Below, piece by piece: positions 23,731 through 33,622 of a stretch of DNA of 38,882 nt. Both the position numbers and the translations under genes were made by a program. The notes under the pieces were generated by a model. The model did no database searches and had not been told where the DNA came from. It was given only the letters and a program-made list of their open reading frames with translations. Each line of letters begins with the position of its first letter. The first letter of the stretch is position 1. Source of the DNA: an uncultured Saprospiraceae bacterium (GTDB taxonomy: Bacteria; Bacteroidota; Bacteroidia; Chitinophagales; Saprospiraceae). The DNA lies in the NCBI GenBank assembly GCA_937959275.1, contig CALGLU010000049.1:1-38882 (forward strand), given 5' to 3'.

Positions 23731-25278
23731 TCATCCTTCCATATCATCATTTTCTTGAATAGCACCTGGCGTACTTCTACCATCGATAATGATTTTTTTA
23801 AGCGCAGCTTTTAATTCATCTGCTATTTCTGGATGAGCTGCAATCAGATTATTTGTTTCGCTAATGTCATCTTTCAAATTATACAATTGCATAGCTGGTA
23901 ATTCAAGACTATCATTTTTGATTTGTCTCGGTGTTGGGTAACTCCAGCCACCAGAGCCTGGACAAAAAATTAACTTCCAATCACCCTGTCGTATAGCAAA
24001 CGAACCATTTACAGAATGATGAACTGTATACTCACGGATGTCTAAATCACTATCGCCCTTGATCAGTGAAAGCATACTGTAACTATCTTCTGCTTCAGTC
24101 TCTTTAATTTGATAGCCTGTTAGCTCTGCACAAGTAGCAAAAAAGTCTGTCGTGCAAATAGTCTTATCGGAGCTAAGATTTTTAGGTGCTTGGTCTAGCC
24201 ATTCTACTACAAAAGGTACACGATGACCTCCCTCAAAAATATCTGCTTTTGTACCTCTAAATGGATAGCTAGGGTCATGTTCTACTTTAGCTAACTCTTC
24301 ATAATCAGCTCTTGGCGAACAGCCATTATCACTTGTGAAAATGAGTAGTGTATTTTCTGAAATTCCTTTTGCTTTCAGCACATCTCTGATTTGGCCTACA
24401 ACATCATCGACCTGCATGACAAAATCTCCGTACATGTTGGTATTGCTCTTACCTAAAAATTCGGTTGTAGGAAGAATAGGTGTATGAGGAGCAGGCAAAG
24501 GAAAGTATAAAAAGAATGGCGAGTCCTGATTGGCATGGTTATCAATAAAGTTTATCGCTTTATCCGTTAGGTCTTGAAGTACGTTAGCGTGGTCAAAATC
24601 ATCAGCAGTATGTCCTAATCTCCAGAAGCCTTTTTCATCAACTGAAAGAGTTTTTTTCGTAGGTACCATCGTCGGCAGATCATTTTCTATATAGACATAA
24701 GGTGGTATGTCAAGTGAGGCACTAAACCCAAATGAATAATCAAAGCCATGAGTCGTCGGTCCATTTTTTATAGGGACACTATAATCCACTTCTAAATTTG
24801 CGTTTAAATTATCTTGACTTAGTTTAGGATCTTGTTCTAATATTTTCCAATCCCACCCCAAATGCCATTTCCCGACAAAGGCTGTATGATATCCTTGTGT
24901 TTTAAGCATCTCGGGAAGGGTAGTTCGTTCTTGTTTTATGAGTGCTTTTGAATAGCCACCCAATACAAAGCTTTTTAGAGACGTTCGCCAATTGTATCGG
25001 CCTGTTAATATACCATAACGTGTTGGCGTACAAACGGCTGAGGTCGTATGGGCATCGGTAAACTTCATACCATTCGTAGCCATCTGATTTAATTTTGGGG
25101 TTGGGATCTTTCCTTGTGGATTAAAACATTGCAGATCGCCATAGCCTAAATCATCTGCCAAAACATAGACGATGTTTGGAGATTGGGTAGTCTTATCTAC
25201 ATTCTCTGTAACTTGTGTATTAAGGGTTTGACAGGAGATCATCATCAAAGTGAAGAGTACAAAAAACGTGTATTTCAT
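23731..25278 (-). CDS. Sulfatase 5 (family S1, S1_15-like) lipoprotein
   Basis: I choose the ATG at 25278 (MKYTFFVLFTLMMISC), giving 515 residues and lipobox Cys16; in-frame ATGs also occur 5 and 11 codons earlier. Asp42-Asp43 in LADDLGYG, active-site C83-T-P-T-R87 with GILTGRYNWR, VGKWHLGW, TSDNG, GSGGWSYP and the closing DGRSTPG. It is a paralogue of sulfatases 3 and 8. The gene follows the split DUF5060 protein at 47 bases and is probably in the same transcript. Confidence 0.92.
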   Translation of the reverse strand: MKYTFFVLFTLMMISCQTLNTQVTENVDKTTQSPNIVYVLADDLGYGDLQCFNPQGKIPTPKLNQMATNGMKFTDAHTTSAVCTPTRYGILTGRYNWRTSLKSFVLGGYSKALIKQERTTLPEMLKTQGYHTAFVGKWHLGWDWKILEQDPKLSQDNLNANLEVDYSVPIKNGPTTHGFDYSFGFSASLDIPPYVYIENDLPTMVPTKKTLSVDEKGFWRLGHTADDFDHANVLQDLTDKAINFIDNHANQDSPFFLYFPLPAPHTPILPTTEFLGKSNTNMYGDFVMQVDDVVGQIRDVLKAKGISENTLLIFTSDNGCSPRADYEELAKVEHDPSYPFRGTKADIFEGGHRVPFVVEWLDQAPKNLSSDKTICTTDFFATCAELTGYQIKETEAEDSYSMLSLIKGDSDLDIREYTVHHSVNGSFAIRQGDWKLIFCPGSGGWSYPTPRQIKNDSLELPAMQLYNLKDDISETNNLIAAHPEIADELKAALKKIIIDGRSTPGAIQENDDMEG

Positions 25279-25325
25279 TCTATCAATATTCATTTTATTT
25301 TTCTTATGCACATAGTGTTTAAGTA

Positions 25326-26012
25326 TTAATCTGGTATATAGTTTTTATTCCTAACCAACATCCATTTATCTAATTCAAATCCATCTTCTCGCATAGAAAA
25401 GGAAATAATATATTCATCGGCTTTATCAAAAGTCAAAGTTATGGTTTGTGGTACACCACAATGGTTTTCTGGAACACGTTGTGCTGAAGACCACGTCCAC
25501 TTGTGTTTACCTTCACACAATTGAATTCGTTGTCCGCTGTCTGGCCATCCCCCATCAACACCTACATGTAAACCATTATCTTCTGTACCAGTAGAAAAGG
25601 CTCTTACCCAAACATAGTAGCTTCCAGGAGTATTTATTTTTACCTTATAAGATACTAGCCCTCCAATACCTGGAACGGGAAAAAAATTCTCCCCTTTAAT
25701 CGATTTATCTTTATGAGTCACTCTGGTATCTGGCATTGCTTCAATATAGCTATCGTTGCTGGCTCTGTCTGTATGGTCATCATATTTACTGAAAGGAAAG
25801 TGTTCGCCTTTTTGATGTATATAAAATTTTCTTGGACTTCCATTATTACTATTATAATGAAACGCCTCCCCTTCAACAGCTAATAGCCCATCATTTTCCT
25901 CAAAAGCTATCACGTCTTCTAGCTTTTCTTTTAAATCGAAAACTACTGGTGTTAAACTCAAAGATGTCCATCTTCCTCTAGACCAAGCTACTTCATCATG
26001 CTCTGGAATCAT
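25326..26012 (-). pseudogene. Detached C-terminal carbohydrate-binding-like part of the DUF5060 protein
   Basis: 228 residues from an internal Met. It has no signal peptide and begins mid-domain (MIPEHDEVAWSRGRW), so it cannot be exported alone. Its second half (YYVWVRAFSTGTEDNGLHVGV..., ending FSMREDGFELDKWML) closely resembles the C-terminal beta-sandwich found on GH115 and similar enzymes, a likely glycan-binding module. The 21 codons between its first Met and the TAA of the upstream ORF are open in the same frame, so it was the end of that protein. The only interruption is that one stop. Confidence 0.75.
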
Positions 26013-26075
26013 CCCATTCGATAATGCTTTAGATGCTATTATAATCGTATCATTTGTTTTTGAATATAACTTACC

Positions 26076-28187
26076 TTAATCTAAACTTACATTTTTAAAT
26101 GATTCTGGTACCTGAGGGTTTTTTACTGTTTTAAATGCTTCCCTATTTACTTCTATTTCATATGTAGATTCTCCATCATTTTCAGCTATTGTGTTTAACA
26201 CCGCAGAATAATAACCTGTTGTTCCATTAAAAACAGTAAAGGCACTTGCTAATTCGTCGCGTTGTTCTTTTTTAGTAGCATTTATGGCAAACGATCCTCT
26301 GTTTTTTTCTTTATAATATGTAGCTGTTGATGCTTTATCTATTTCAAAATTTTCAAGCGCTTTTAATGATATTATATTGCTTTTAGCTATTAATTGTGTA
26401 CTAGATTCATTTCGAATTAAGGCAACCCAATCACCTTCTAAAGATGGTGGATTACCAATAGATACTACTGCACCTCCTTCAATATGTTTTACACTACTTG
26501 ATTGAAGCGCACCTCCATTTTTGGGATTGTACCAGTCAACAGAAAACGTATTATTTATTCCCGTTAGATCTAACTTTGTATTTTCAAAGTTTGGAAAATA
26601 TATTGCATAAACTTCTCCTGCATTTGCAAACACATAATCATGATCATTTGCAGTTAAATCATCATTTGAAACCATTCTTTCAGATGGTAAATAATTGTTG
26701 AAAAAATCTAAGGCATGTCTTGTTTGATCCCAAAGAATATCACGAGACCTCCAATCTTCACAATTTAAATCTGTATGTGGTAATTTATATCCAAAATACC
26801 ATTCTACTCCAGCTGCTCCTGCCATTAAACTACCCCATAACACATTAGCTCTCATGTCATCATGATCAGGATCTACACTATCTGGTTTAACTCCAAAATT
26901 TGCTGGTCCAATTTCATCTTGATTTACAACCCATTGCTTACCAAAATTAGCAGACTCAGTAATCCATTTTGCATTTAATTCATGAACTTCATGCTGATTG
27001 TGTACTTGTAATGAAGGCCCATCTATATACTCATAACCAAGTAGTGGTGTTAAAAACAAATCTTGTGCATGTGCGTGGGCATGCGTATGTAAGGCTACAA
27101 AATTTTGATACGGGTCACGTGTTTTTAAATACTTACTCATGGCCTTTCTATCCTTATCTGATTGTCCTTTGGGAGTCCATCCTAATGGTCCGTTTTCTTC
27201 TCCCAAATTCCAAGTCACTGCTAAATGATGAGAAAAACGTGCGATTAATTCTCTGTAATATAACTTACGTTGGGTTTTAGTTTCTCCTATGTCAAGGAGC
27301 AACTCATTTTCTGTTTCTTGGGTTACGATGTGGAGCATCAAACCTAAATCATCCATATGGTCAAAAATCACCTCCCATTGATCTAGTTTACTACAGTCAA
27401 AACGGTAACGCTCATGCATATTAGTCCAAGGCCAAACATCTTTACCATCACCTTGTATATTCATTGTTAAAAAGTATACAGAATTCATTCCTTTTGAAGC
27501 TAGGTAATTTAGTGCTCCTATAATATTTTTTCCTTTGCCATCTTGCCATGTTGGATCACCTATATTCCAATCTTTTGCATGTGGTTCATATTTGTGTTTT
27601 GCTGGGGTTTGATCAAACTCATAAAATGCTAAAAAATTCTCAGGACTATCTGTGCCACCTTTTAAAAAAGGGTCGTTTGTATCTGCAAATCTTAAATAAC
27701 GCGTTCCATTGTATTTCAATCTTCCTTTAGTTCTAAAATCAGAACCTTCAGTATCCGCTTCAGTTATATTAAAGCTTCCCTTTTCTCCATTAAACCCAAC
27801 AGCTTCTCCTTCATGAATATCGTCACTTACTGCTATATTTAAACCTTTTCTAAATGATACTTCATAATTCCACTCTCCTACTTCATCAGGCATAAATCTT
27901 ACTTTCCAAACATTCCCTGTATGAGCACTTGTCTCTGCTGCATTTCCATCTGCAGCAAAAAATCCTGGAACAACCATTGTCTTATTTTTATTCTTAAAAA
28001 ATACATTTAAGCGATAATTTAAAAATGGATTTTCTTCATCAGCTTCACTTAAATTTTCACCTTCAAAGCTTAACGTTACTTTATGCCACTTTTTTAATTC
28101 GCCTTCAATAGTCGCCTTTGATTCTTGAGAAAAAATAACATTGAGCGAGAAAAATATTAAGCCTATTAAAACAAGTATTTTTGCCAT
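26076..28187 (-). CDS. DUF5060-type glycosidase-like protein, truncated by an in-frame stop
   Basis: 703 residues as it stands, about 953 if the TAA at 26076-26078 were a sense codon. Signal peptide 1-20 (FSQ). Residues 28-112 are DUF5060-like (WHKVTLSFEG, NPFLNYRLNVFF). A TIM-barrel-like region of about 160-520 has NLGE330-E331-N and VNQDE425-IG, the two Glu positions expected for a retaining clan-A-like glycosidase. Residues about 530-605 (VYAIYFPN...FSVDWYNPKNGG) match the collagen-binding-like domain that accompanies such proteins. Exported. The gene lies inside the sulfatase run. The catalytic part is intact, so it may still work without its C-terminal binding domain. Confidence 0.75.
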   Translation of the reverse strand: MAKILVLIGLIFFSLNVIFSQESKATIEGELKKWHKVTLSFEGENLSEADEENPFLNYRLNVFFKNKNKTMVVPGFFAADGNAAETSAHTGNVWKVRFMPDEVGEWNYEVSFRKGLNIAVSDDIHEGEAVGFNGEKGSFNITEADTEGSDFRTKGRLKYNGTRYLRFADTNDPFLKGGTDSPENFLAFYEFDQTPAKHKYEPHAKDWNIGDPTWQDGKGKNIIGALNYLASKGMNSVYFLTMNIQGDGKDVWPWTNMHERYRFDCSKLDQWEVIFDHMDDLGLMLHIVTQETENELLLDIGETKTQRKLYYRELIARFSHHLAVTWNLGEENGPLGWTPKGQSDKDRKAMSKYLKTRDPYQNFVALHTHAHAHAQDLFLTPLLGYEYIDGPSLQVHNQHEVHELNAKWITESANFGKQWVVNQDEIGPANFGVKPDSVDPDHDDMRANVLWGSLMAGAAGVEWYFGYKLPHTDLNCEDWRSRDILWDQTRHALDFFNNYLPSERMVSNDDLTANDHDYVFANAGEVYAIYFPNFENTKLDLTGINNTFSVDWYNPKNGGALQSSSVKHIEGGAVVSIGNPPSLEGDWVALIRNESSTQLIAKSNIISLKALENFEIDKASTATYYKEKNRGSFAINATKKEQRDELASAFTVFNGTTGYYSAVLNTIAENDGESTYEIEVNREAFKTVKNPQVPESFKNVSLD

Positions 28188-28229
28188 AAATTAAAATGTG
28201 TTTTAGTTTTCGAATTATTTTTGTCTTAT

Positions 28230-28416
28230 CTATTCTGCTTTTCGATTGTCTTCAATTTTATCCTCAGAAAATGACGATGTATTTAAAGTCCACTTATTCT
28301 TTTGGCCCTAAATCACTAATTCCTAGCAAAGCATTTTTATCAAATGTTTTTGTAGTGATATCATAGCAATAGACAATACCGCTTTTGGTAGTAAAGAACA
28401 ATTTAATGGTGTTCAT
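28230..28416 (-). pseudogene. Frameshifted small gene coupled to sulfatase 6
   Basis: The stop of sulfatase 6 overlaps a start (TGATG), which opens a frame MNTIKLFFTTKSGIVYCYDI running 40 codons to a TAA at 28294-28296. The other frame continues as NKWTLNTSSFSEDKIEDNRK to a TAG at 28230-28232, as if one gene of about 60 codons had suffered a one-base shift near 28297. I do not recognise the protein; the S-G-I-V-Y-C-Y-D pattern is like a propeller or PQQ-type strand. The overlap shows it was once translated together with the sulfatase. Confidence 0.45.
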
Positions 28417-30233
28417 CATAATCCATCCAATCTATCGACGTAAACATAGAATGCATTACTTTGTCCTCCATCCTCAAGATCAAAGTAGGCTAATAGTTCA
28501 GTTTCGCCAACTTTTACTTCTGCTTCAATAGTAGCTGCTTGTGCACTATTATCTAAATCAGCTGAATATGCTTCATCACCAATTTCCAAGTAAGCTTTAG
28601 TAAATTTCATTGCTCTGCCAGCTATCCTGTCATCCATGAATGGAGTCCCAGGTACTGCATCCTCTATAGCAGCACCAAGTGCTAACCCACTCGCTACTGG
28701 CCATCGTCTTAAACTGAATTTGTATTTCCCTGGCTTCACAAATTTCACTGTATATTTTGCAGGCTCCATTGGCTTTCCTTGTCGAATCATGCGCTGGTTC
28801 CATGGCGGATGTTTATCTGTCGTTCGAGCATCATGACAAGTAATCACATCGGAAGCATCGGCGCCTAATTCGATGACAGAAAATTTTGTTTCTTGAATGA
28901 CATCCTCCCACCAACTTTCATAAAACGCATTCATCTTTTCTACTCTGTCAGAATGCTGATCTGCAAGGTTTGTTGTCTGTCCAGGATCATCCCCTATATT
29001 GTATAATTCTGTTCCCTTGATTAAACGCCAATTTCCTTCCATCACACAGCTGTTCTTGCCTTTAACTGGCCACGGCACTCGCTGAGTATCTGTCACTAAA
29101 AGCCGACTTGGAGCTTCATTCTCCTCTCCTAAAAGATAGCTACTGATATCTGTCCCATCCATTGTTTTTGTTGACGTAAACTTATGACCTGTAAGTGTCA
29201 CTAGAGTCGGTAACATATCGACATGTGCCGTTAGCTCATTCAACTTCTTACCGCCTGTTAATCCGCCTTTGGGCCATCTCATAATAAACGGGACGCGGTG
29301 GCCTCCATCGTATTCACTCCCCTTGGTCCCGCGCATACCAGCATTGTAACCAGATATTTCTTTGGTCTCTCTATCCGTCATATATCCTCTTGCAGTCCCA
29401 TTGTCAGTCGTGAAAATGACGATTGTATTATCTGCAATTCCCAAACCATCTAAGTGTTTAAGTAGTCGCGAAAAATTATCATCAACATTCGTAATCATTC
29501 CGTAAAATCGCTTTTGTGTTTCATTGATCTGATCCTCATCTTTATAGCGATTATAATAGTCTTCAGGTAGATTAAATGGTCCATGCGGCGCATTTAAACT
29601 CAAGTAGCATAGGAATGGATCATCCTTTTTATTTTCAATAAACTTTATGGCTTCGTCAAACCATATATCTGTGCAGTAACCTGTCTGCTTTTCCGGCACA
29701 CCATTTCTAAAATAACTATCATCAAAGTAATCATTGTTCCAGTAGTCAGGCGTTTGGCCTATACCTCCGCCTCCATGATAAAATGTCTCATCAAACCCAC
29801 GGTCGTGAGGCAAAAAAGGATGATTATCTCCGAGATGCCATTTACCAAACATCCCAGTCTCATATCCATTTTCTTTAAACACATCCGCTAGTGTTATCTC
29901 TTCACCATTAAGCATTGATGCACCCATGATCGTATGCCAAACGCCGTTGCGATTACAATTACGCCCAGTGAGTAGCCCTGCCCGTGTGGGCGCACAAGTG
30001 GTACCTACATGGTAGTTCGTTAAGTTGACGGATTCCGAAGAAAACTTATCCATCGCGGGTGTTTGTATGATTGGATTTCCAGTGTGACCAAGATCGCCGT
30101 AGCCTTGATCGTCTGTGATCACCAATATGATGTTGGGTTTATTATCCTCCTGTGATTCCTCTGATTTATTCTCTCCACATGAAGTCAAGAAAAGCAAAAC
30201 CATACTTAATATATAGAGATAAGTCTTTGTCAT
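28416..30233 (-). CDS. Sulfatase 6 (family S1) with an added C-terminal beta domain, lipoprotein
   Basis: 605 residues, the longest sulfatase here. Lipobox LTSC19, followed by Glu-rich sequence. Asp41-Asp42 in ITDDQGYGDLG, active-site C80-A-P-T-R84 with GLLTGR, FGKWHLGD, TTDNG and EYDGGHRVPFIMRWP. After the usual end near residue 460 an extra domain of about 140 residues follows (KYTVKFVKPGKYKFSLRRWP ... AYFDLEDGGQSNAFYVYVDR), which looks like a beta-sandwich and may bind glycan. The stop overlaps the next ORF (TGATG). Confidence 0.93.
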   Translation of the reverse strand: MTKTYLYILSMVLLFLTSCGENKSEESQEDNKPNIILVITDDQGYGDLGHTGNPIIQTPAMDKFSSESVNLTNYHVGTTCAPTRAGLLTGRNCNRNGVWHTIMGASMLNGEEITLADVFKENGYETGMFGKWHLGDNHPFLPHDRGFDETFYHGGGGIGQTPDYWNNDYFDDSYFRNGVPEKQTGYCTDIWFDEAIKFIENKKDDPFLCYLSLNAPHGPFNLPEDYYNRYKDEDQINETQKRFYGMITNVDDNFSRLLKHLDGLGIADNTIVIFTTDNGTARGYMTDRETKEISGYNAGMRGTKGSEYDGGHRVPFIMRWPKGGLTGGKKLNELTAHVDMLPTLVTLTGHKFTSTKTMDGTDISSYLLGEENEAPSRLLVTDTQRVPWPVKGKNSCVMEGNWRLIKGTELYNIGDDPGQTTNLADQHSDRVEKMNAFYESWWEDVIQETKFSVIELGADASDVITCHDARTTDKHPPWNQRMIRQGKPMEPAKYTVKFVKPGKYKFSLRRWPVASGLALGAAIEDAVPGTPFMDDRIAGRAMKFTKAYLEIGDEAYSADLDNSAQAATIEAEVKVGETELLAYFDLEDGGQSNAFYVYVDRLDGL

Positions 30234-30397
30234 ATAAATAAATTTTATTCGAAATCGATAAGGAATGGATTTGATTTTGGAATAGCTTTTTAAAATATTC
30301 TAAATGAATTCATATCATGGAATATTATTATTCAAAATAACTAATTCCTAGGTCATTCTTTCATAAATATGTGCTTTATAAATTAAATGCGGGACCA

Positions 30398-30414
30398 CTC
30401 CTCCGAGTGAGGAG
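30398..30414. repeat. Small hairpin between sulfatases 6 and 7
   Basis: CTCCTC at 30398-30403 pairs with GAGGAG at 30409-30414 in the 237-base gap. It is similar in style to the hairpin at 20982-20996 (pyrimidine-rich CTCC arm), so it may be another copy of a dispersed intergenic repeat. Confidence 0.35.
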
Positions 30415-30470
30415 AATTGAACTCAAATTTTGCATAGAAAGAACCTTTACTTACATTTTTAAAAGACATC

Positions 30471-31895
30471 TCATTCAGGATTTTGCCTTAGTTTGGAAAA
30501 TAGTTTTGCATTAGGTTTTTCAGGTAAGCTTTCTTGATATTTTTTTATTTGTGCTATTAAGCCACTCACCACATCGCCATGTTGTGCCTTAATATTATTT
30601 TTCTCATAAACATCCGCGACGATATCGTAAAGTTCTACATGACTTAAATCTTGGTTAGCAACTAATTTCCAATGCTGATCTACAATGGCATATGTTACCC
30701 AATGATCTGGTTTGTTTTTATTTGCAGGCCAGGGTGAGTCATATTTCCAAAACAATGGTTTGGTACGAGACGGATATTCTTTGCCCAATAATGTCGACAC
30801 TTGGCTTATACCATCTGGCTTATACCCATTGGGTAATTCGACATTAGCTAATTCGCAAAAGGTCGGCAACAGGTCTACTGCTGATAGTAAAGAGGCTTTA
30901 TCAATTTTTCCAGCCTCTATTTTTCCAGGCCAGCGAGCGATAAACGGGACAGCTATACCACCTTCAAACAAGGATGCTTTATAACCTTTGCGCCCACCTG
31001 TAATACCTTTGGAAGCACCTAAACCGTAACCTGCTCCTGTGGCTGAATCATACATTAGCTTCAACTCTTCTACCTGAACAGAAGCTCTTGCCGGACCATT
31101 ATCAGAACTAAAAATCACAAGTGTCTTGTCTGCCAGCTCTAATCGGTCTAGAGCATCTAAGACTTCTCCGATTCTGTCATCCGCGTGTGAGAGGATGGCT
31201 GCATAAATATTATCTGCTTCGTCAAGATCACGAAATCTCCATTGGTATTTTGGTATGACATGGTGTGGCGTGTGTGGCTCATGCAGCCAGAGGTTAACGA
31301 AGAAGGGCTTGTTGGCCTCCTTAGCATTTTCTATAAATTGAATGGCTTGGTTTGCATCTTCGTGCACAGGTATTTGTTCGCCTGAGCAATTAAAGGCTCC
31401 AAATTCATCATAACCATATTCTCCAGGAGCGGGCGAGTCTGGAATCATATTATTTGAGAGATGCCACTTGCCATAGTGAGCTGTCGCATAACCACTTTGT
31501 TGCAACAAGCTTGGCATGAGTACAGTTTCATAATCCAACCAATCTGGCATGTTACGTTTTTCATTACTGGGCACCCATGCAAAATGACCATCGATATTGT
31601 GTCTGCCGGGAAATTGTCCTGTCATCACTGCCGTCCGACTCGGAGAGCATACACCACTCGCAACTGTAAAACGTTGGAAGTCTGTTCCTTCTTTTACCAA
31701 TCGATCGATATTAGGCGTTTTGACATAAGAATGGCCATGAGCACTTAGGTCACCCCATCCCCAATCATCAGCAAAGATGAAGACAATATTAGGGCGAGTG
31801 TCTATGTCCTTATTTACGTTGACAATAGATTTTTCTGCACAACTTAGTATCGTAATAATGAAAAAGTAAAATGCAAAAACCTTGATAAATCTCAT
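30471..31895 (-). CDS. Sulfatase 7 (family S1) lipoprotein
   Basis: 474 residues, the shortest complete sulfatase of the cluster. Lipobox ILSC19. Asp43-Asp44 in FADDWGWGDLS, active-site C83-S-P-S-R87 with TAVMTGQFPGRHN, YGKWHLS, SSDNGPA and FEGGIAVPFIARWPG. The W-G-W-G and PGRHN features set it apart from the S1_15-like group (sulfatases 3, 5 and 8), so a different substrate position is likely. The gap to sulfatase 8 upstream is 101 bases. Confidence 0.93.
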   Translation of the reverse strand: MRFIKVFAFYFFIITILSCAEKSIVNVNKDIDTRPNIVFIFADDWGWGDLSAHGHSYVKTPNIDRLVKEGTDFQRFTVASGVCSPSRTAVMTGQFPGRHNIDGHFAWVPSNEKRNMPDWLDYETVLMPSLLQQSGYATAHYGKWHLSNNMIPDSPAPGEYGYDEFGAFNCSGEQIPVHEDANQAIQFIENAKEANKPFFVNLWLHEPHTPHHVIPKYQWRFRDLDEADNIYAAILSHADDRIGEVLDALDRLELADKTLVIFSSDNGPARASVQVEELKLMYDSATGAGYGLGASKGITGGRKGYKASLFEGGIAVPFIARWPGKIEAGKIDKASLLSAVDLLPTFCELANVELPNGYKPDGISQVSTLLGKEYPSRTKPLFWKYDSPWPANKNKPDHWVTYAIVDQHWKLVANQDLSHVELYDIVADVYEKNNIKAQHGDVVSGLIAQIKKYQESLPEKPNAKLFSKLRQNPE

Positions 31896-31996
31896 GATTA
31901 TTTATTTTCAAAAAGTCTTGGTATTGACGTGATTTAAAAAAATGAATTGCTAATTGATTTGTACGTCATTTTAACATTCATTATTAAATCACTTCA

Positions 31997-33622
31997 TTAT
32001 TTATAAATCGAATTGTTATTTTTCATCCATGTCAATTGATCCCAGTCCTGCCTCACAAAATCTTGAGCTTCCCCTGTGGTAGATCTACCGTTTTCAATGA
32101 TCTCTGTAATTGTTTGTTTAAGTCGATTTACAATAGCTGGTTTTTCAAAATACAGATTATTGGTCTCACTTGGATCTGATTGCAAATCATAGAGTTCATA
32201 GAGTGCGTCTCCCGCCTTAAGCTCGATAAATTTTGGTTGCAATGATCCACCCGAACCTCTAAACATATTAAGTTTCCAGCGACCGTCACGAATGGCAAAA
32301 TGACCAGAAGCGGAATGATGAATAATTGGACCACGTAAAGTGCTATCGTATGTCTCTCCTTTTAGAACTGGCACTAAACTATAGCTATCTTCTCCTTCGC
32401 TTTCCGTTAGGCTGACTCCAATAATGTCTGCTATTGTTGCCAAATAATCTGTTTGGCACACCGGTAAGTCAACTCTATTTCCTGCTTTGATCACTTCAGG
32501 CCATCGCATTAGAAATGGTACTCGATGTCCTCCTTCATAAATATCTCGTTTCCCGCCTTTAAAATGTAAGCTACTATAATGATCATAGCGTACTCTATGA
32601 TATTGATAATTCGTTTCAGCTCCATTATCAGATGAAAAAATGACGAGTGTATTTTTTATCAGGCCATTGCTTTCCAAGGCATTGAGTACTTGACCAACTC
32701 GATGATCTGTCTCTTCCATAAAGTCACCGTAGTTACCACAACCACTTCTACCTTTAAAATCAGGATGAGTACAATGAGGTAAATGTGGACTGGTGAGAGG
32801 TAGGTAAAGAAAAAAAGGCTTGTCAGATGTAGAGATTTGATTAATGTAATCCACAGCTTTTCCAGCAAAATTTTCCAGCACTAATTCGTCATTAAATGAT
32901 GAGGCAACTTCGATCCATCCATTGCCATCACCTGGCGCCTGTTGGTATGGAGGTGTCATTCTGTAGTCATGTGGTCGAACCTCTCCCCGATAAGATCGAG
33001 GATCGCTAACCGCTTTTTTCTTAGTCCAAAGCAATGGTGGATCTAAGACCTTATCATTTTCGAGATAAGCCAAGATGCCATAATTCATAGAAGCAGGGAT
33101 GCCAAAGAAATAGTCAAATCCATGATCAATCGGTCCGCCTTGGAAGGGCACAGACCAATCACGATTCTTACCTAACTGTCCTGCAAATTCCATCTGGAGG
33201 TGCCACTTTCCAATCATTGCAGTATGGTATCCATTTTGTTGTAGCAGTGATGCAATTGTCGTTCGACTTGGTTCTATTAAACAAGGACCATCTGCTCCTA
33301 AAACACCTTTTTTTAAATGCGTCCTCCAGCTGTATCGACCAGTCAACAAAGAATATCTGGAAGGGGTACAGACTCCATCACTGCTATGCCCATCAGTAAA
33401 AATAACTCCTTCGTTCGCAATCTTGTCTATGTTAGGTGTTCGGAATTTAGCATCCGGGTTGAGTGCACTCACATCTCCGTATCCTTGATCATCCGTATAA
33501 ATGATGATGATATTGGGTCGCGTTTCAATATCTATGATAGGCTTTGAACTTGGTTGCTCAGTACAACTTAATAAGGATGTAATTGTGAATAAAAAAATAG
33601 GGAATACTCTAACCAAGCTCAT
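31997..33622 (-). CDS. Sulfatase 8 (family S1, S1_15-like) lipoprotein
   Basis: I choose the ATG at 33622 (MSLVRVFPIFLFTITSLLSC), giving 541 residues and lipobox Cys20; another ATG lies ten codons earlier. Asp44-Asp45 in YTDDQGYGDVS, active-site C85-T-P-S-R89 with LLTGRYSWR, IGKWHLQ, SSDNGAE and IYEGGHRVPFLMRWP. RYSWR, RGSGGS and NGRSTTG place it with sulfatases 3 and 5. It is the first gene of the minus-strand run and its promoter should lie in 33623-33860, but I see no good match. Confidence 0.93.
   Translation of the reverse strand: MSLVRVFPIFLFTITSLLSCTEQPSSKPIIDIETRPNIIIIYTDDQGYGDVSALNPDAKFRTPNIDKIANEGVIFTDGHSSDGVCTPSRYSLLTGRYSWRTHLKKGVLGADGPCLIEPSRTTIASLLQQNGYHTAMIGKWHLQMEFAGQLGKNRDWSVPFQGGPIDHGFDYFFGIPASMNYGILAYLENDKVLDPPLLWTKKKAVSDPRSYRGEVRPHDYRMTPPYQQAPGDGNGWIEVASSFNDELVLENFAGKAVDYINQISTSDKPFFLYLPLTSPHLPHCTHPDFKGRSGCGNYGDFMEETDHRVGQVLNALESNGLIKNTLVIFSSDNGAETNYQYHRVRYDHYSSLHFKGGKRDIYEGGHRVPFLMRWPEVIKAGNRVDLPVCQTDYLATIADIIGVSLTESEGEDSYSLVPVLKGETYDSTLRGPIIHHSASGHFAIRDGRWKLNMFRGSGGSLQPKFIELKAGDALYELYDLQSDPSETNNLYFEKPAIVNRLKQTITEIIENGRSTTGEAQDFVRQDWDQLTWMKNNNSIYK

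Noticed and set aside
26073-26079. Programmed stop readthrough in the DUF5060 gene
   Set aside because: No stem-loop or special context is visible next to the TAA; a simple nonsense mutation is the plainer reading.
27060-27100. His-rich run in the DUF5060 protein (HTHAHAHA) as a metal site
   Set aside because: It lies in the barrel region with no other ligand context and may simply be a loop.
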